This document shows, in pieces, positions 44,630 through 55,708 of a stretch of 64,000 nucleotides of DNA. The translations under genes and the position numbers were made by a program. The number at the start of each line of letters is the position of its first letter. Position 1 is the first letter of the stretch. This DNA is from Ailanthus altissimus (Eukaryota > Streptophyta > Magnoliopsida > Sapindales > Simaroubaceae). The notes beneath the pieces were generated by a model. That model ran no database searches. It was not told the origin of the DNA and saw nothing but the letters and a program-made list of their open reading frames with translations. Location: the NCBI GenBank assembly GCA_946807835.1, contig OX327712.1, positions 15,084,001-15,148,000 on the forward strand, given 5' to 3'.

Positions 44630-47602
44630 TATGGATCTTAGTTTAGTACATAAGGCATAAATTAATTTTAAACATAAGTGTAAAATTTATGTGTTAGTCA
44701 AACAACCTAGAAAGCCTTTTAAGTTTTTAAAACGGAACACTCAAGTTTTAGAACTTATATATAGTGATGTTTGTGGTTCTAATAGAACATTAACTAGAGG
44801 TGGTAGTAAATATTTTGTGACTTTTATAAATAATTGTTCAAAATATTGTTATATATATTTGATTAAAGCAAAAAATGAGGTCTTTGGTAAATTCAAAATG
44901 TATAGGAATGAGGTAGAGAATCAGTTAGTCAAAATGATTAAGAAACTTAGATCTGATAGGGAAGGAAAATTTACACTTGGTGATTTTAAAACTTTTTGTG
45001 AAGAGAATTGAATTATACATGAGGTAACCCTTTCATATTCACCACAATCCAATGGTATTGCTAAAAGAAAAAAAAATAGAACTTTAAAATCTTATGGTGA
45101 ATTCAATGTTATTGAGTTTTGGTTTACCTAAGAACCTATGGGGGGATGCAATGTTATATGCATATTTTATACTAAATAGGGCAACAATAAAAGACCAAGA
45201 AAAGACTCGTTATGAGGTTTGGAAGGGTAAAGCTCCTTATCTTAATATGCTTTAAGTGTGGGGGTGCTTGCAAAAGTTGGCATTCTTAGTCCCAAGAGAA
45301 AGAAGATAGGCTTTAAAACTATAGATATTACTTTCATAGACAATACTGAAAATAATAATGCTAATAGATTCTTAGTTATAAATTTTGAAGTTAGTGGAGT
45401 TTCCAATAACTTAATAATAGAATCTAGAGAAGCAACTTTCATTAAAGATATTTTTCTTTCAAAAACAAAACTAAAAAGCTTATAAGTTATAATCAAACTT
45501 TGACTAGTGATCAACTATCTACTAGTGTGACTATTAATGAATCATAAGTTGAACATAGGATAAGTAAAAGACCTAAAGTAGCTAAGAATTTTTTAAAAAG
45601 AATTTTAGACTTTTCTAGTAGAATAAGGTCCTATGTCTTACGAAAAACCTATGGTTTCTATAGATGCACCTTTTTAGAAGGAAGCCATTAATAATGCGTT
45701 TGATTCTATAATAATTGAATTTTAATGGATCTTCCTCTTGGAAAAAAGGCAATAAACTGTAAATGTGTATTTTGAAAAGTTTAAGCTTAATGGTGCTATA
45801 GATAAGTATAAAGTGAGGTTAGTGACTAAATTTTTTAACAAAATGAATGAATAGATTACTTTAACACATTTACTTATCACTAGTATTACAATAATTAAGA
45901 TATTAATTACCTTATCACCATTTCATAATCTAGTCATTCATCAAATGGACGTAAAGACTACAAACTTGAATAGAGATTTAGAGGAAGAAATATATATGAG
46001 AAGACTTAAAGAATTTATAGTAAAGGATCAAGAACATACAGTTTGCAAGTTAGTAAAATCTCTTTATAGTCTTAGACAAGTTCCAAAGCAATGGCATTAG
46101 AAATTTGATGAAGTGATTTTAAATTATGACTTTGATAAAGGAGTTTAACAAATGTGTATATTATAAGGAAAATAATGGAGCTCACGTCATATTATGTTTA
46201 TATGTAGATAGTATTTTGATATTTAGATCAAACTTGGAGATAGTAACTGACGTAAAAGGTTACTTGTCAAGAAATTTTGATATAAAAGATTTTGGAGAAT
46301 CCCATAAGATCCTAGGCATTAGGATTAGAAAGACTTCAAAAGGTGTTATATTAGATCAAAAAATTTCTATAGAAAAAATATTAAGAAAATTTGGATACTT
46401 TGATTGTAGATTTGTCTCTACACCTTATAACCTTAGTATAGAGTTCAAAAAAAATCAAGGACAACTTAAATCTCAATTAAGGTATTGTTAATTGATAGGA
46501 TCATTATTATATATAGCTAATCAAACTAGGTCTGATATATCATATCCAATGATGTAGGAAAACTTCGTAGATATACTCATAATCCTAGCAATAAACATTG
46601 GAATGCATTAGAGAGAATTTTCTTAGAGGTTCCATTGACTATTCCTTGTGTTATCAAGGTTTCTTTTATATGATAGAGAGATATGATTATGCAAAATGGA
46701 TAATTGATAACATAGATTTTAAGTCTATAAGTGATTATATATTTCTCTTAGGAGGAGTAGCCATATCTTGAGGTTTTTAAAAATAGACATTAATTTTCAA
46801 GAAGTACTAGAGAGTTTGAGCTAATAGCTTGTAAAGAAGCTGAATAGATTAAAAGTGTTATAATGGAGATACTTATTGCTCATAGAAGTTTATCTGCTAT
46901 TCCAATGCATTGTAATTGTAAGGTTGTTATAGATTTAGTGAAGCAACCCCATACACAAATATATATATATATATATATATATATTAGAGTGAGATATAAG
47001 CCAGTTAAAAGTCTTTTAATTAATATTCTTGTAACTTTTGAGTATGTTAAGTCCAAGTTGAATATAGTTGATCAATTGACAAAAGGGTTTTCAAGAAAAG
47101 TCATGTTAGAATTATATAAGGGTATGGGTAACAAGAAAGTCACCTACGAAGGTAACCTAACCTTTGTGATTGAAGACCCCATGAAGAAGGTTCAATAGGT
47201 AAGTATGCTTCCATTCACCGTATGGTAAGAAGTGCTATAATGTCTTGTTTAAAAGGGTACTTAACTTAATGAGCCCAAGACAATCTTACTCTTGTGAGAC
47301 ATGGGTCACATATACTCTGCCTCACCTAAGTGAGAGTTGTCGTGTGGCTGTGACCGTGAGAATTGGGCTATTCTCTAAAACTTTCATGAGAATCAAGATG
47401 TGAGCACGTGGTCATTAATTATGCTAATTCACAAAACTAAGTCTTCATCACTATTTTGTGTGCAGTAGTTGAAATTTAAAGAAATTAAGTTCAAGACATA
47501 ATTCACTCAAAATTTTCAAATGTATGCTACTTACACTAAGTAAAATTTCAAGCTTGAAAGGCATTTAATACATATAAATGGTTTTCAAACCTCTGTGGGG
47601 AT
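44630..47602 (+). mobile_element. Copia pol fragment B (sister of A, 5' truncated)
   Basis: Begins inside the pre-integrase region (MDLSLVHKA-like) and runs parallel to fragment A. It holds integrase (44691-45485, IYSDVCGSN, LRSDREGKFT), RT (45620-46491, with YVDS at about 46201 in place of YVDD) and RNase H (46500-47198, ending VDQLTKGFSRKVMLELYKGMG). An untranslated 3' region then leads to a polypurine-like CTCTGTGGGGAT. A TA microsatellite interrupts RNase H. By wording, A and B belong to one family and both carry numerous stops. Confidence 0.88.
46959..46984. repeat. TA microsatellite within the Copia RNase H remnant
   Basis: About 13 uninterrupted AT/TA units inside a former coding region. 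Confidence 0.93.
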
Positions 47603-48010
47603 TGTTGAAATTAAAAAAGGTTTTAAAGCCATATATTAAATTTTAAATTAATGGTGAGTTACAAAACTTAATGGATATTATAATGTTAATAAAAATTAAG
47701 TTAAGATTTACAAATTTTAAATATAAATTGCAAAATTAATATTTCACCGATAAAATATTTAAAATTTATAATTATACTAAATAAATGTTGCAATTAATAC
47801 CTTAAGCCTTAATACTACTATACAAAGGGGTTATTTCATACTCTAAATCTAGACATGCATGCATCCTAAGGTTATACTCTAAATTTTACAAAGACGATTT
47901 TCCTTGCAACTTTGACATTATAAACTTTGTATTTTCTTCTAGTGGTCTTGCTCATCGAGTCCAATGGTTGAGAGCATTTAGATTATATTTTGGAGTTAAG
48001 AAAAACTATA
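47603..48010 (+). repeat. Probable 3' LTR of Copia fragment B
   Basis: TGTTGAAATTAAAAAAGG directly follows the polypurine-like GTGGGGAT, as LTRs do. No second copy is in the window, so the right end is a guess. Confidence 0.5.
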
Positions 48011-48987
48011 AGTATTCGTACAAATGGAGGTCTGTTTGGCTTTAAGATAGCGCTACACACGTGCCTCTTCATTGTACAGGCCAAAATTTATTTAGCTGCT
48101 CATAATTAAGTTAGTTTACTATTTTATTTATATTGTTAAATTTTAAATGTTACATAATTTGATGATATGCATAAAAAATAATATATAATATACATGTAAT
48201 TTACACGCCTATCATGTACTCAACTCATAATGATTCTTTATTAATTTTCAATTCAAAATAATATTCAAACGTGATTTTGAATCACCGAAGGATGTTTTTC
48301 TAAATAAAGGAGCCTAAGCAATTTCCTAAGTTACCCATGCGAAGAATCGCTAATAATTTATAACAAATGGCCAAATGACTTTTAACAATATATTATCATC
48401 ATAAAATTTCATGTATAAAATGGGATGCAAGAAAATGTTAAGCTATTCTTAATTCAAACACGATATTATCAAAATACCATAATGACTTCTTATTGGGTCT
48501 CAATATCTATAAGCTGCCTCACGCACCAATTCAAAACATAAATTGTCAATTCTTTATTTATTTATCTAAAAAATTGTTAATTTTTTTGTTTTAAAAAAAA
48601 TAATTAAATAATTCATTCCGTTCGTATATATATTTTTTAAATACATCAATTAATTCCTATCATCATAACATTAACAATGGAAATATATTTTTGAAAAGTA
48701 AAAAAGTCTTTTACAATGGTACCGATATTTATTTTTAGGGATAAAGCAAGGAGAAGTTACTTCTTTAACTTCTTCAACTTTTCTTTACTTCCCCTAATTG
48801 CGAGAACTTACTTCAAACGGTAAGTACTCAATTTGTTTGCACCTCCTCGACTTGAGGTTGGCAGTTTAAACGCTGGCGGATGATAGAGTAGTGTAATAAT
48901 TTTTTCTTTTAATTACGGAGAGTATTTTTGGACATGCTTAAATGTGGTTATGTGTTTTGGGCTTTTTAAGTGGGTAAATAATATATT
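48011..48987. other. Intergenic, no gene seen
   Basis: AT-rich; no coding or element signature recognised. Confidence 0.5.
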
Positions 48988-49258
48988 ATTCTAGTAGTTC
49001 TCTATTTATTGTATTAGTAGTAGCTTTAGTAGATCTCTTATGTAATATTAGTGTGAATGTGATGAATTACTTTGGTAGTTTTTTAGTTGTTGTACTAGTA
49101 GAAGATCTCTGGTATAATATCAGTAGAATGTTTCTGAGCGGGCTGAATCGTGTTGTTGTACTAGTAGTCGATCTCTAATTTATACTCGTAGTAGATCTCT
49201 GATTTAATAATTGCTGAATATTTCCGAATGAGCTTAAGCATATAGTTGTCCTAGTAGT
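48988..49258 (+). repeat. Minisatellite array, left part
   Basis: Units of about 85-95 bases sharing TACTAGTAGTAGATCTCTGAT, GTAATATCAGTAGAATGTTT and GAGC..GCTTAA.TGTGTTGT. The array is interrupted by the solo LTR and resumes at 50158. Confidence 0.85.
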
Positions 49259-50157
49259 TGTTGAAAAATTGGTGATTCAACAATCTTAGATGTATAAGAA
49301 TTGAGATGAATATCAAAGTGGAGAGTTACAAGAAGTCTAGAACATGTGGGACACGTATGGAGAAGTCTATGACGTATGGGATATGAAGTGGGAAGCGAAA
49401 CGGGACTTGAAGAAGCGAAGAAAGCGAAGAAAATGAGTATAAGGAGCATCAGGTCTGAGCACCGTGGTGCCCAAGGTTGAGCGCCGCGACGCCCAAACTA
49501 GAAGCCCATAGCTGCATCACTGGGTCCTCAGCGCCACAGCGATGAATGTGATGGGCGCGATAATGGCCAGCGCTATGGCACCCAAGGATGAGCGTCGTGG
49601 CACCAGAAGAGTCAGAAAGTCCGTTCTTATTCAAATTTCAAGTTTTGAAAAGTTTAGGACTTTCAAAACATGAGGACTCTTACTCCAACAATGAATAGGG
49701 TTAGTAGGCATAAAATACACCATATATAAACACTTGTAAATCCTTTATTTCAGATTAAACATTAAGAGAGACTTTAAGAGAGGGGAAGAACTGGGTAGAC
49801 ACTAAGTGCTTGTGTGCGCCAGGGTGAAACCATTGTTTGAGTGTTCATTGCTCGTAATAGAGTAAGGGTACACTAAACACTAGGTCCTTTTGAGAGTTTT
49901 TCATTAGATTTTTCTTGTAAAATCTCTAGGGCGTTAATAAGAGAGGTTAGGATCCTTGGATTCACCGTGGACGTAGGCAATTAGCCGAACCACGTAAGAT
50001 TATGTTGTACTCTTTTATATTCTGCTTTGAATTCTTGGTATTTTGTTTAATTAACAGGTTATTCGCCTGCGTAAGGTGGTTAGGGTTCTAGGTTGAATCT
50101 TGAGTTCTTCGCTTCAACTTAATCTTAAGAGGGAGAAGGGTGTTCTCTCTTTTAACA
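49259..50157 (+). mobile_element. Solo LTR with exact GTAGT target duplication
   Basis: 899 bases from TGTTGAAAAATTGG to CTCTTTTAACA. GTAGT stands at 49254-49258 and again at 50158-50162, and removing the element restores the minisatellite. It has a GC-rich block (49440-49610, GCGCCGCGACGCCC-like words) and an end motif CACCGTGGACGTAGGCAA..GCCGAACCACGTAA near 49963-49999, both shared with the Copia LTRs at 4429, 9616, 14400 and 27558. This suggests a related but distinct Copia family. Internal sequence was lost by LTR-LTR recombination. Confidence 0.88.
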
Positions 50158-50358
50158 GTAGTGGATCTTTAATTCGTATTATCAATAGATCTCTGATGTA
50201 ATATCAGTAGAATGTTTGGAGCGCAAGTGTGTTGTATACTAGTAGTAAATCTTTGATTTGTACTAATAGCAAATCTTTGATGTAATTTGAATAAAATGTT
50301 TCCTAGCAGGCTTAAATGTGTTGTACTAGTAGTAGATCTCTGATGATGTAATATCAAG
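50158..50358 (+). repeat. Minisatellite array, right part
   Basis: Continues the array at 48988-49258 with AATAGATCTCTGATGTAATATCAGTAGAATG and two further units, ending CATTTAGGCGAACTTGAGT. The same end sequence recurs at about 52115-52132. Confidence 0.85.
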
Positions 50359-50398
50359 AGCATTTAGGCGAACTTGAGTTTAGAAGTAAGAAAAAATG

Positions 50399-51433
50399 CT
50401 ATATTGTCCTTGGTTTTTTTGATATGTATCAACTTCATCATTTATTTTTTAATATATATTATTTTAGTCTTTACTGTAAGAAAAATTCTTTATGAAAATT
50501 ACTTTTTAAGGGCAAAGAAGTACTTTTAAACATATATTTATTTTAATTTAAAATTGAAAATAATTTTTATTTCCTCACCCTAATTGTTAATTTTCATTTC
50601 CCCTTCTCGCCTCTCCTTTCTACTCCATAAAAGAAAAAATCCAAAACCAACCCTCTTTTTTATCTCGCTCCTTCTTCTTCTATTTTCGATCTCTCTCTTC
50701 AATGGTAGCAATATATACTATTGAGAAGGGTAATGACAGATATAGTCATGCCTCCAAAGAAAAATCTACTTGTTGTTGGCAAAACAAAGATCTATGTAAA
50801 CTTGGTCAGAAAAAAGAAAGGCAATGAAGATTTATTTCTTCTCAGTATGATAGTTGGTTTTGGGGGATAGGGTGAGGATGGAGATGGCTAGTTTTTAGGT
50901 CTTAGAAGATGGGCGGATTTTTTGTGAGGGAATATTGAAAATTAAAATGTGGCCTTTCTGGGTTTGGTGGCCATTTTATGACCCTGAATTTGCCATTGCT
51001 ATTTCAGCCGACCTGATTTGTCATCCGTCTCTGTTAGGTTGGGCTTTGTTTTATTTGTTATCTGTTGAGAGAAAAAAAGAAATCGCAAAAGAGAGAGAGG
51101 GAGGGAGGGAGATTCTTTTTATTTTGCCTTTGTAAAGGAGTTTTGTATTTAATAGTCTTAATAGGCACTTGTTGATCACTATTTCCTTGCCTGATGGAAC
51201 ATTAAAGAACAATAGCGATACAGGACTACAACGGATATTGCTATCAGTGAATATGTACATATAGATTCCAGGAGGCATTCAACTACTACTTGCAGAAGAT
51301 CTGAAGTTGCCAACTCGATATTCCATCTACCCAATTAGAGTTGCCATCTACACAATTACAGTGGCACCTTAGTCATGAATTCACAAACTGCCATCTATTT
51401 TATTTTATGGCTTCCATAAACAATGACAGGCAC
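50399..51433 (+). repeat. Duplicated unit, copy 1
   Basis: The core (50714-51433, from ATTGAGAAGGGTAATG) occurs three times in the window; its upstream part (50399-50713) is shared only with copy 2. The core contains TTATTTCTTCTC.GTA.GATAGTTGG, GGCCTTTCTGGGTTT..GTGGCCATTTTATGACCC, CGACCTGATT.GTCATCC.TCTC and ends CAATGACAGGCACAAGC. A coding frame is possible but is broken by a one-base deletion (ACAAAACAAAG-type run). I do not recognise a protein family. It could be a decayed gene, a spliced leader region of an SPH-type gene, or an unclassified repeat. Confidence 0.8.
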
Positions 51434-51866
51434 AAGCTGTTGAATACTAAACTTGTTTAACAGCCTAAATTAATGATTCAAGCCCAAATTCATTCTATGG
51501 AACCTTAATTTAATCCATGAAAGTTTTTTAAATTTGATATAGGATTGATTAATTAAGAGAAAATTTGTGTCGTTTTAATTAAAAATATTTTGTATGATTT
51601 TAATTTAAAGAGATTAAGTTAAGATGTATAAGTTAAGTACGTGAAGTCTCAAGATCAAATTGCTGACATATTCACTAAGCCGCTCAAACAAGAAAATTTG
51701 GTGAGGCTATAGGATTCACTTGTGGTCATAAAACAAGTTTAAAGTGAAAAAGTAGGTATTGAATACTAAAGTTGTTTAATGACTCAAAATCCAAATCCAT
51801 TTCATGGAACCTCAATTCAAATCATAAAAGTTTCTTAAATTAGATAAAAGATTGATTGATTAAGAG
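51434..51866 (+). mobile_element. Copia tail remnant with LTR-like ends (with copy 1)
   Basis: TGTTGAATACTAAACTTGTTTAA opens an LTR-like stretch. At about 51640-51715 the frame reads VKSQDQIADIFTKPLKQENLVRL, the usual last residues of Copia pol. A second LTR-like copy (TATTGAATACTAAAGTTGTTTAA) begins near 51753. It looks like a Copia element reduced to two short LTRs and the end of pol. Confidence 0.65.
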
Positions 51867-51869
51867 GAC

Positions 51870-52135
51870 ACTGATGTAATATTAGTAGAATCTTTCGACT
51901 TTAAATGTGTTATATACTAAAAGATTGATTGATTAAGGAGACACTGATGTAATATCAGTAAAATCTTTCGAGTTTAAGTGCGTTATATACTAGTAGTAGA
52001 TCTCTGATTTGTACCAGTAACAAATCTCTAATGTAATTTGAATAGAATGTTTTTGCGTAGGCTTAAATGTATTGTACTAGTAGTAGATCTCTGATGATGT
52101 AATATCAGGAGTATTTAGGCGAACTTGAGTGTGGA
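51870..52135 (+). repeat. Second minisatellite array
   Basis: Repeats the words of the array at 48988-50358 (CTGATGTAATATCAGTAAAATCTTT, TACTAGTAGTAGATCTCTGAT, CATTTAGGCGAACTTGAGT-like end). It precedes copy 2 exactly as the first array precedes copy 1, so array and unit were duplicated together. Confidence 0.82.
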
Positions 52136-52149
52136 AATAAGGAAAAATG

Positions 52150-53060
52150 CTATTTGGTCCTTAGTTTTTTTATATGTACCAACTTTGTCATTTATTTTCC
52201 AATGTATACAAAGTTATACTCGAAAGATTCTGTATAAAAATTACTTTTTGAGGGCAAAGAAGTACTTTTAAACATATATATATTTTTTAATTTAAAATTT
52301 AAAATAATTTTTATTTCCTCACCCTAGTTGTTAATTTTCATTTCCCCTTCTTCCCTTTCCTTTTTTGTCTCTCTTTCGTCTTCTTCTTTTATTTTGGATC
52401 TCTCTCTTCGATGGAAGCAATATATACTATTGAGAAGGGTAATGCAAGATATAGTAATGCTTCCAAAGAAAAATCTACTTGGCTGTTGGCAAAACAAAGA
52501 TCTATGTAAACTTGGTCAGAAAAAAGAAAGACAGTGAAGATTTATTTCTTCTCCGTACGATAGTTGGTTTTGGGGGATGTGGTGAGGATGGAGACGGCTG
52601 GTTTTTAGGCCTTAGAAGAGGGGGCAGATTTTTGTGAGAGGAATATTGAAAATTAAAATGTAGCCTTTCTGGGTTTTGTGGCCATTTTATGACCCCGGAT
52701 CTGCCATTGCTATTTCAGCCGACCTGATTTGTCATCCATCTCTGTTAGGTTGGGCTTCGTTTTATTTGCTTTCTGTTGAGAGGAAAAACGAAATCAAAAA
52801 AGAGAGAGAGGAAGATTCTTGTTATTTTTCCTTCGTAGAGGATTTTGGTGTTTAATAGTCATAATGGGCACTTGTGGATCACCGTTTCCTGTCTGTCAGT
52901 GAATATGGATTCCAAGAGGCATTCAACTACTACTTGCAGAAGATTTGAAGTTGCCAACTCAATATTCCATCTACCCAATTAGATTGGCACCTTAGTCAAG
53001 AAATCACAAACTGCCATCTACTTTGTTTTATGCCTTCCACAAACAATGACAGGCACAAGC
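52150..53060 (+). repeat. Duplicated unit, copy 2
   Basis: Matches copy 1 from the AAAAATGCTAT.TGGTCCTT upstream stretch to CAATGACAGGCACAAGC at 53060, with small deletions (including part of the GATCAC..GAACATTAAAG region near 52880). Unlike copies 1 and 3 it is not followed by the Copia remnant, so it may keep the empty site. The SPH gene lies 277 bases beyond it. Confidence 0.82.
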
Positions 53061-53336
53061 GACACTGCAACAACTTAACAAATTTTATTTTGGGACTTCC
53101 TTTGTTGTTAAGATTGAGTTAGTACCCCACAACGAGGGAGATGTGCTTAAATATACAAAGAGTTAATACTAATCGCAAAGCTGAATAGATGGTATATATA
53201 ATTTGGTTGCAAAATGGAACAATATGCCTTATTCATTAAGAAGTGACAAATTACATGTTGACGAACAAATAGTAGAAAGGTGAAACATACCAAACTATAT
53301 CTTAGCTTAAATATATAAAAGTGGGACTTCAATTAA

Positions 53337-53786
53337 TTATGACGTCCAATCAAACTTGATATCGTTATTGTCGCTACGGTCATAGCCAAACAAGCCTTCT
53401 GGCTTGGCATGCCAACTACACTTGAATTCACATCTGTGGAAATCCCTGGAGGATTTATAGAGATCATAAACGCCATGCGCAGCTGATCGTGAATTCAGTC
53501 CACAGAAATATAGCGTAGTGCCAAAAACATTCGGATGAAATTCCCAGTGGAAGTTCTGCCCTGGTGCCAAATACCGAACCCCCAAATCATTGTCTCCGGA
53601 TTTACAATGAACAGTAAGTTCTAGGCTAAGATCATTGTAGATGGTAACTACATTAGGAGGTGTAGGCAAGACGACTTTCTCTCCGGGGTCTCCTTGGCTA
53701 ATTCTTGCAGAAATGGCACCCGGTGCCTCCTGCAAAGCAACCAATAACAGCACCAGCAACAGTACAAGCTTGTTGAAGAAACTCAT
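53337..53786 (-). CDS. S1 self-incompatibility homologue (SPH) secreted protein
   Basis: A 149-residue protein of the plant self-incompatibility S1 family. Poppy S1 proteins are secreted stigma ligands that reject self pollen; most SPH proteins elsewhere have no known role. Residues 1-27 form a hydrophobic signal peptide (KLVLLLVLLLVAL core, likely cut after an Ala-x-Ala near 25-27). The S1 domain follows: VTIYNDLSLELTVHCKSGDNDLG, then LAPGQNFHWEF, TLYFCGL, RDFHRCEFKCSW. Cys61, 95, 119 and 123 are the family's four disulphide cysteines. Length and lack of introns are typical. The start has a good A-rich context (AAAAATGAG). It is the only gene in the window with an uninterrupted frame and complete domain. 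Expression and function are unknown. Confidence 0.94.
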   Translation of the reverse strand: MSFFNKLVLLLVLLLVALQEAPGAISARISQGDPGEKVVLPTPPNVVTIYNDLSLELTVHCKSGDNDLGVRYLAPGQNFHWEFHPNVFGTTLYFCGLNSRSAAHGVYDLYKSSRDFHRCEFKCSWHAKPEGLFGYDRSDNNDIKFDWTS

Positions 53787-53851
53787 TTTTGTGAAATTTA
53801 TTTTCTCTTGTTGAAGAAATTGAACTTGAAGATCTTTGGCAAAGAGCTGTC

Positions 53852-53859
53852 CTTATATA
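53852..53859 (-). promoter_or_regulatory. TATA box of the SPH gene
   Basis: On the minus strand TATATAAG lies 66-73 bases upstream of the ATG at 53786, the usual place for a plant gene with a 5' leader of about 40 bases. Transcription start is inferred. Confidence 0.65.
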
Positions 53860-54636
53860 CACAACGGGACTTACTAAATATTTTGATGACAAAAATGGGA
53901 TGTCAGGTACGAGACTTGATATGTATTGAATTTTATTGTTACTCATATTTATGGTGAAAATATGCAATAACTTTTAGGATTTGGAAAAACAACCTTAGTG
54001 CCATATAAAGTTGATTGGCAAGAGCTACCATTGAATCAAAAATTCTTTCGGAAAGTAATTATTCTTTTTCTTTTTTTGATGAGTAAACTAATGCATATTA
54101 AGCCACCTTAACAATATATTTGTTAATTAAGATAAAATGGATAAGAATGACAGAGAAGATTTTGAAACACATACAAGGAATCATGACAAAAGATTTAGAT
54201 TATTTTATATTCTTAAATCTATTTACAAGTTAATCAAATTGACATTTATTCATTCATTAAAATTTAATATTCCATAGGATCAACATCGGTTTCTGACCAT
54301 AAATTTTAATGAAATTACACTATGTTAATTCTCGGCTTTTATGACATTTTTTTTAATCAATTATTCGACTTCTTTATTGATAATTCCAACTTGTGACATA
54401 ATAGATCATTTCATTTTTTCTTCACAATTGTTGGCAAACACAAATCTTTGACAATCGTTTTTTTTTTTTTGTTCAGCATCTTTAACTAAATTACGTTATC
54501 TCACGTGACTATTTTAGGAATACTATATAACCAAAATCAATTAATAACTTACCAACTAACAAGAAATAAAAATATATTGTATGAAAAATCTTTTTTCATG
54601 ATGATTAAAGTCATAAGCAATGTTTCTACAGGGTTT
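53860..54636. other. Upstream of the SPH gene, no gene seen
   Basis: AT-rich; probably contains the rest of the SPH promoter. It is unique relative to the flanking duplicated units. Confidence 0.5.
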
Positions 54637-55345
54637 CACTCTATTATTGAGAAGGGTAATGCAAGATATAGTAATGCTTCCAAAGAAAAATCTACTTGGC
54701 TGTTGGCAAAAACAAAGATCTATGTAAACTTGGTCAGAGAAAAGAAATACAATGAAGATTTATTTCTTCTCCGTACGATAGTTGGTTTTGGGGGATGGGG
54801 TGAGGATGGAGACGACTGGTTTTTAGGCCTTAGAAGAGGGGGCAGATTTTTTGTGAGGGGAATATTGAAAACTAAAATGTGGCCTTTCTGGGTTTTGTGG
54901 CCATTTTATGACCCCGGGTCTGCCGTGGCTATTTCAGCCGACCTGATTCGTCATCCATCTCTGTTAGGTTGGGCTTTGTTTTGTTTGTTATCTGTTGAGA
55001 GAAAAAAAGAAAACACAATAGAGAGCGAGAGAGGGAGGGAGATTCTTTTTATTTTGCCTTCGTAAAGGAGTTTTATGTTTAATAGTCATAATGGGCACTT
55101 GCGGATCACTATTTCCAACCCCGATGGAACATTAAAGAACAAAGAGATACAGGACCACAAGTAACGGATATTGCTATCAGCGAATATGTACATATAGATT
55201 CCAAGAGGCATTCAACTACTACTTGCAGAAGATCTAAAGTTGTCAACTCAATATTCCATCTACCCAATTAGAGTGGCACCTTAGTCATGAATTCACAAAC
55301 TGCAATCTATTTTATTTTATGGCTTCTATAAACAATGACAGGCAC
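54637..55345 (+). repeat. Duplicated unit, copy 3
   Basis: Joins the shared sequence at CTATTATTGAGAAGGGTAATG, so it lacks the upstream part found in copies 1 and 2. It runs to CAATGACAGGCACAAGC near 55346. In this copy one extra A near 54708 keeps a frame open (54505-55065, 186 codons), but the frame starts in unrelated upstream sequence and is closed in the other copies. I treat it as chance or decayed coding sequence, not as a proven gene. Confidence 0.8.
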
Positions 55346-55708
55346 AAGCTGTTCAATACTAAACTTGTTTAACGACCCAAATTAATGATTTAAGCCCAAA
55401 TTCATTTCATGAAACTTTAATTTAATCTATGAAAATTTCTTAAGTTATGTATAAGATTGATTAATTAAGGAAAAACTTGTATGATTTTAATTAAAAATGT
55501 TTTGTATAGTTTTAATTTAAATGAATTAAGTTAGAATGTTGAAGTTGAGTATGTGAAGTCTCAAGATTAAGTTGCCGACATATTCACTTAGCTGCTTAAA
55601 CAAGAAAATTTTGTGAGGCTATGAAATTCACTTGGTGTCATAAAACAAGTTTTAGAGGGGGTGGGGGGTGGATTTTCTTAAGTTAGGTACTAGATTGATT
55701 GATTAAGT
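55346..55708 (+). mobile_element. Copia tail remnant following copy 3
   Basis: The same TGTTCAATACTAAACTTGTTTAA LTR-like start and the VKSQD-KLPTYS-type pol tail (GTGAAGTCTCAAGATTAAG..) as after copy 1. It ends at GATTGATTGATTAAGTGGA, where the Gypsy LTR begins. Its presence after copies 1 and 3 but not 2 gives relative timing. Confidence 0.7.

Noticed and set aside
53698..53967. 89-codon minus-strand frame upstream of the SPH start
   Set aside because: It overlaps the SPH signal-peptide codons in another frame and has no family resemblance.
54505..55065. 186-codon open frame in duplicated unit copy 3
   Set aside because: It depends on a single extra A and an unrelated upstream start, and is closed in the two sister copies. 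Kept as a finding, not as a CDS.
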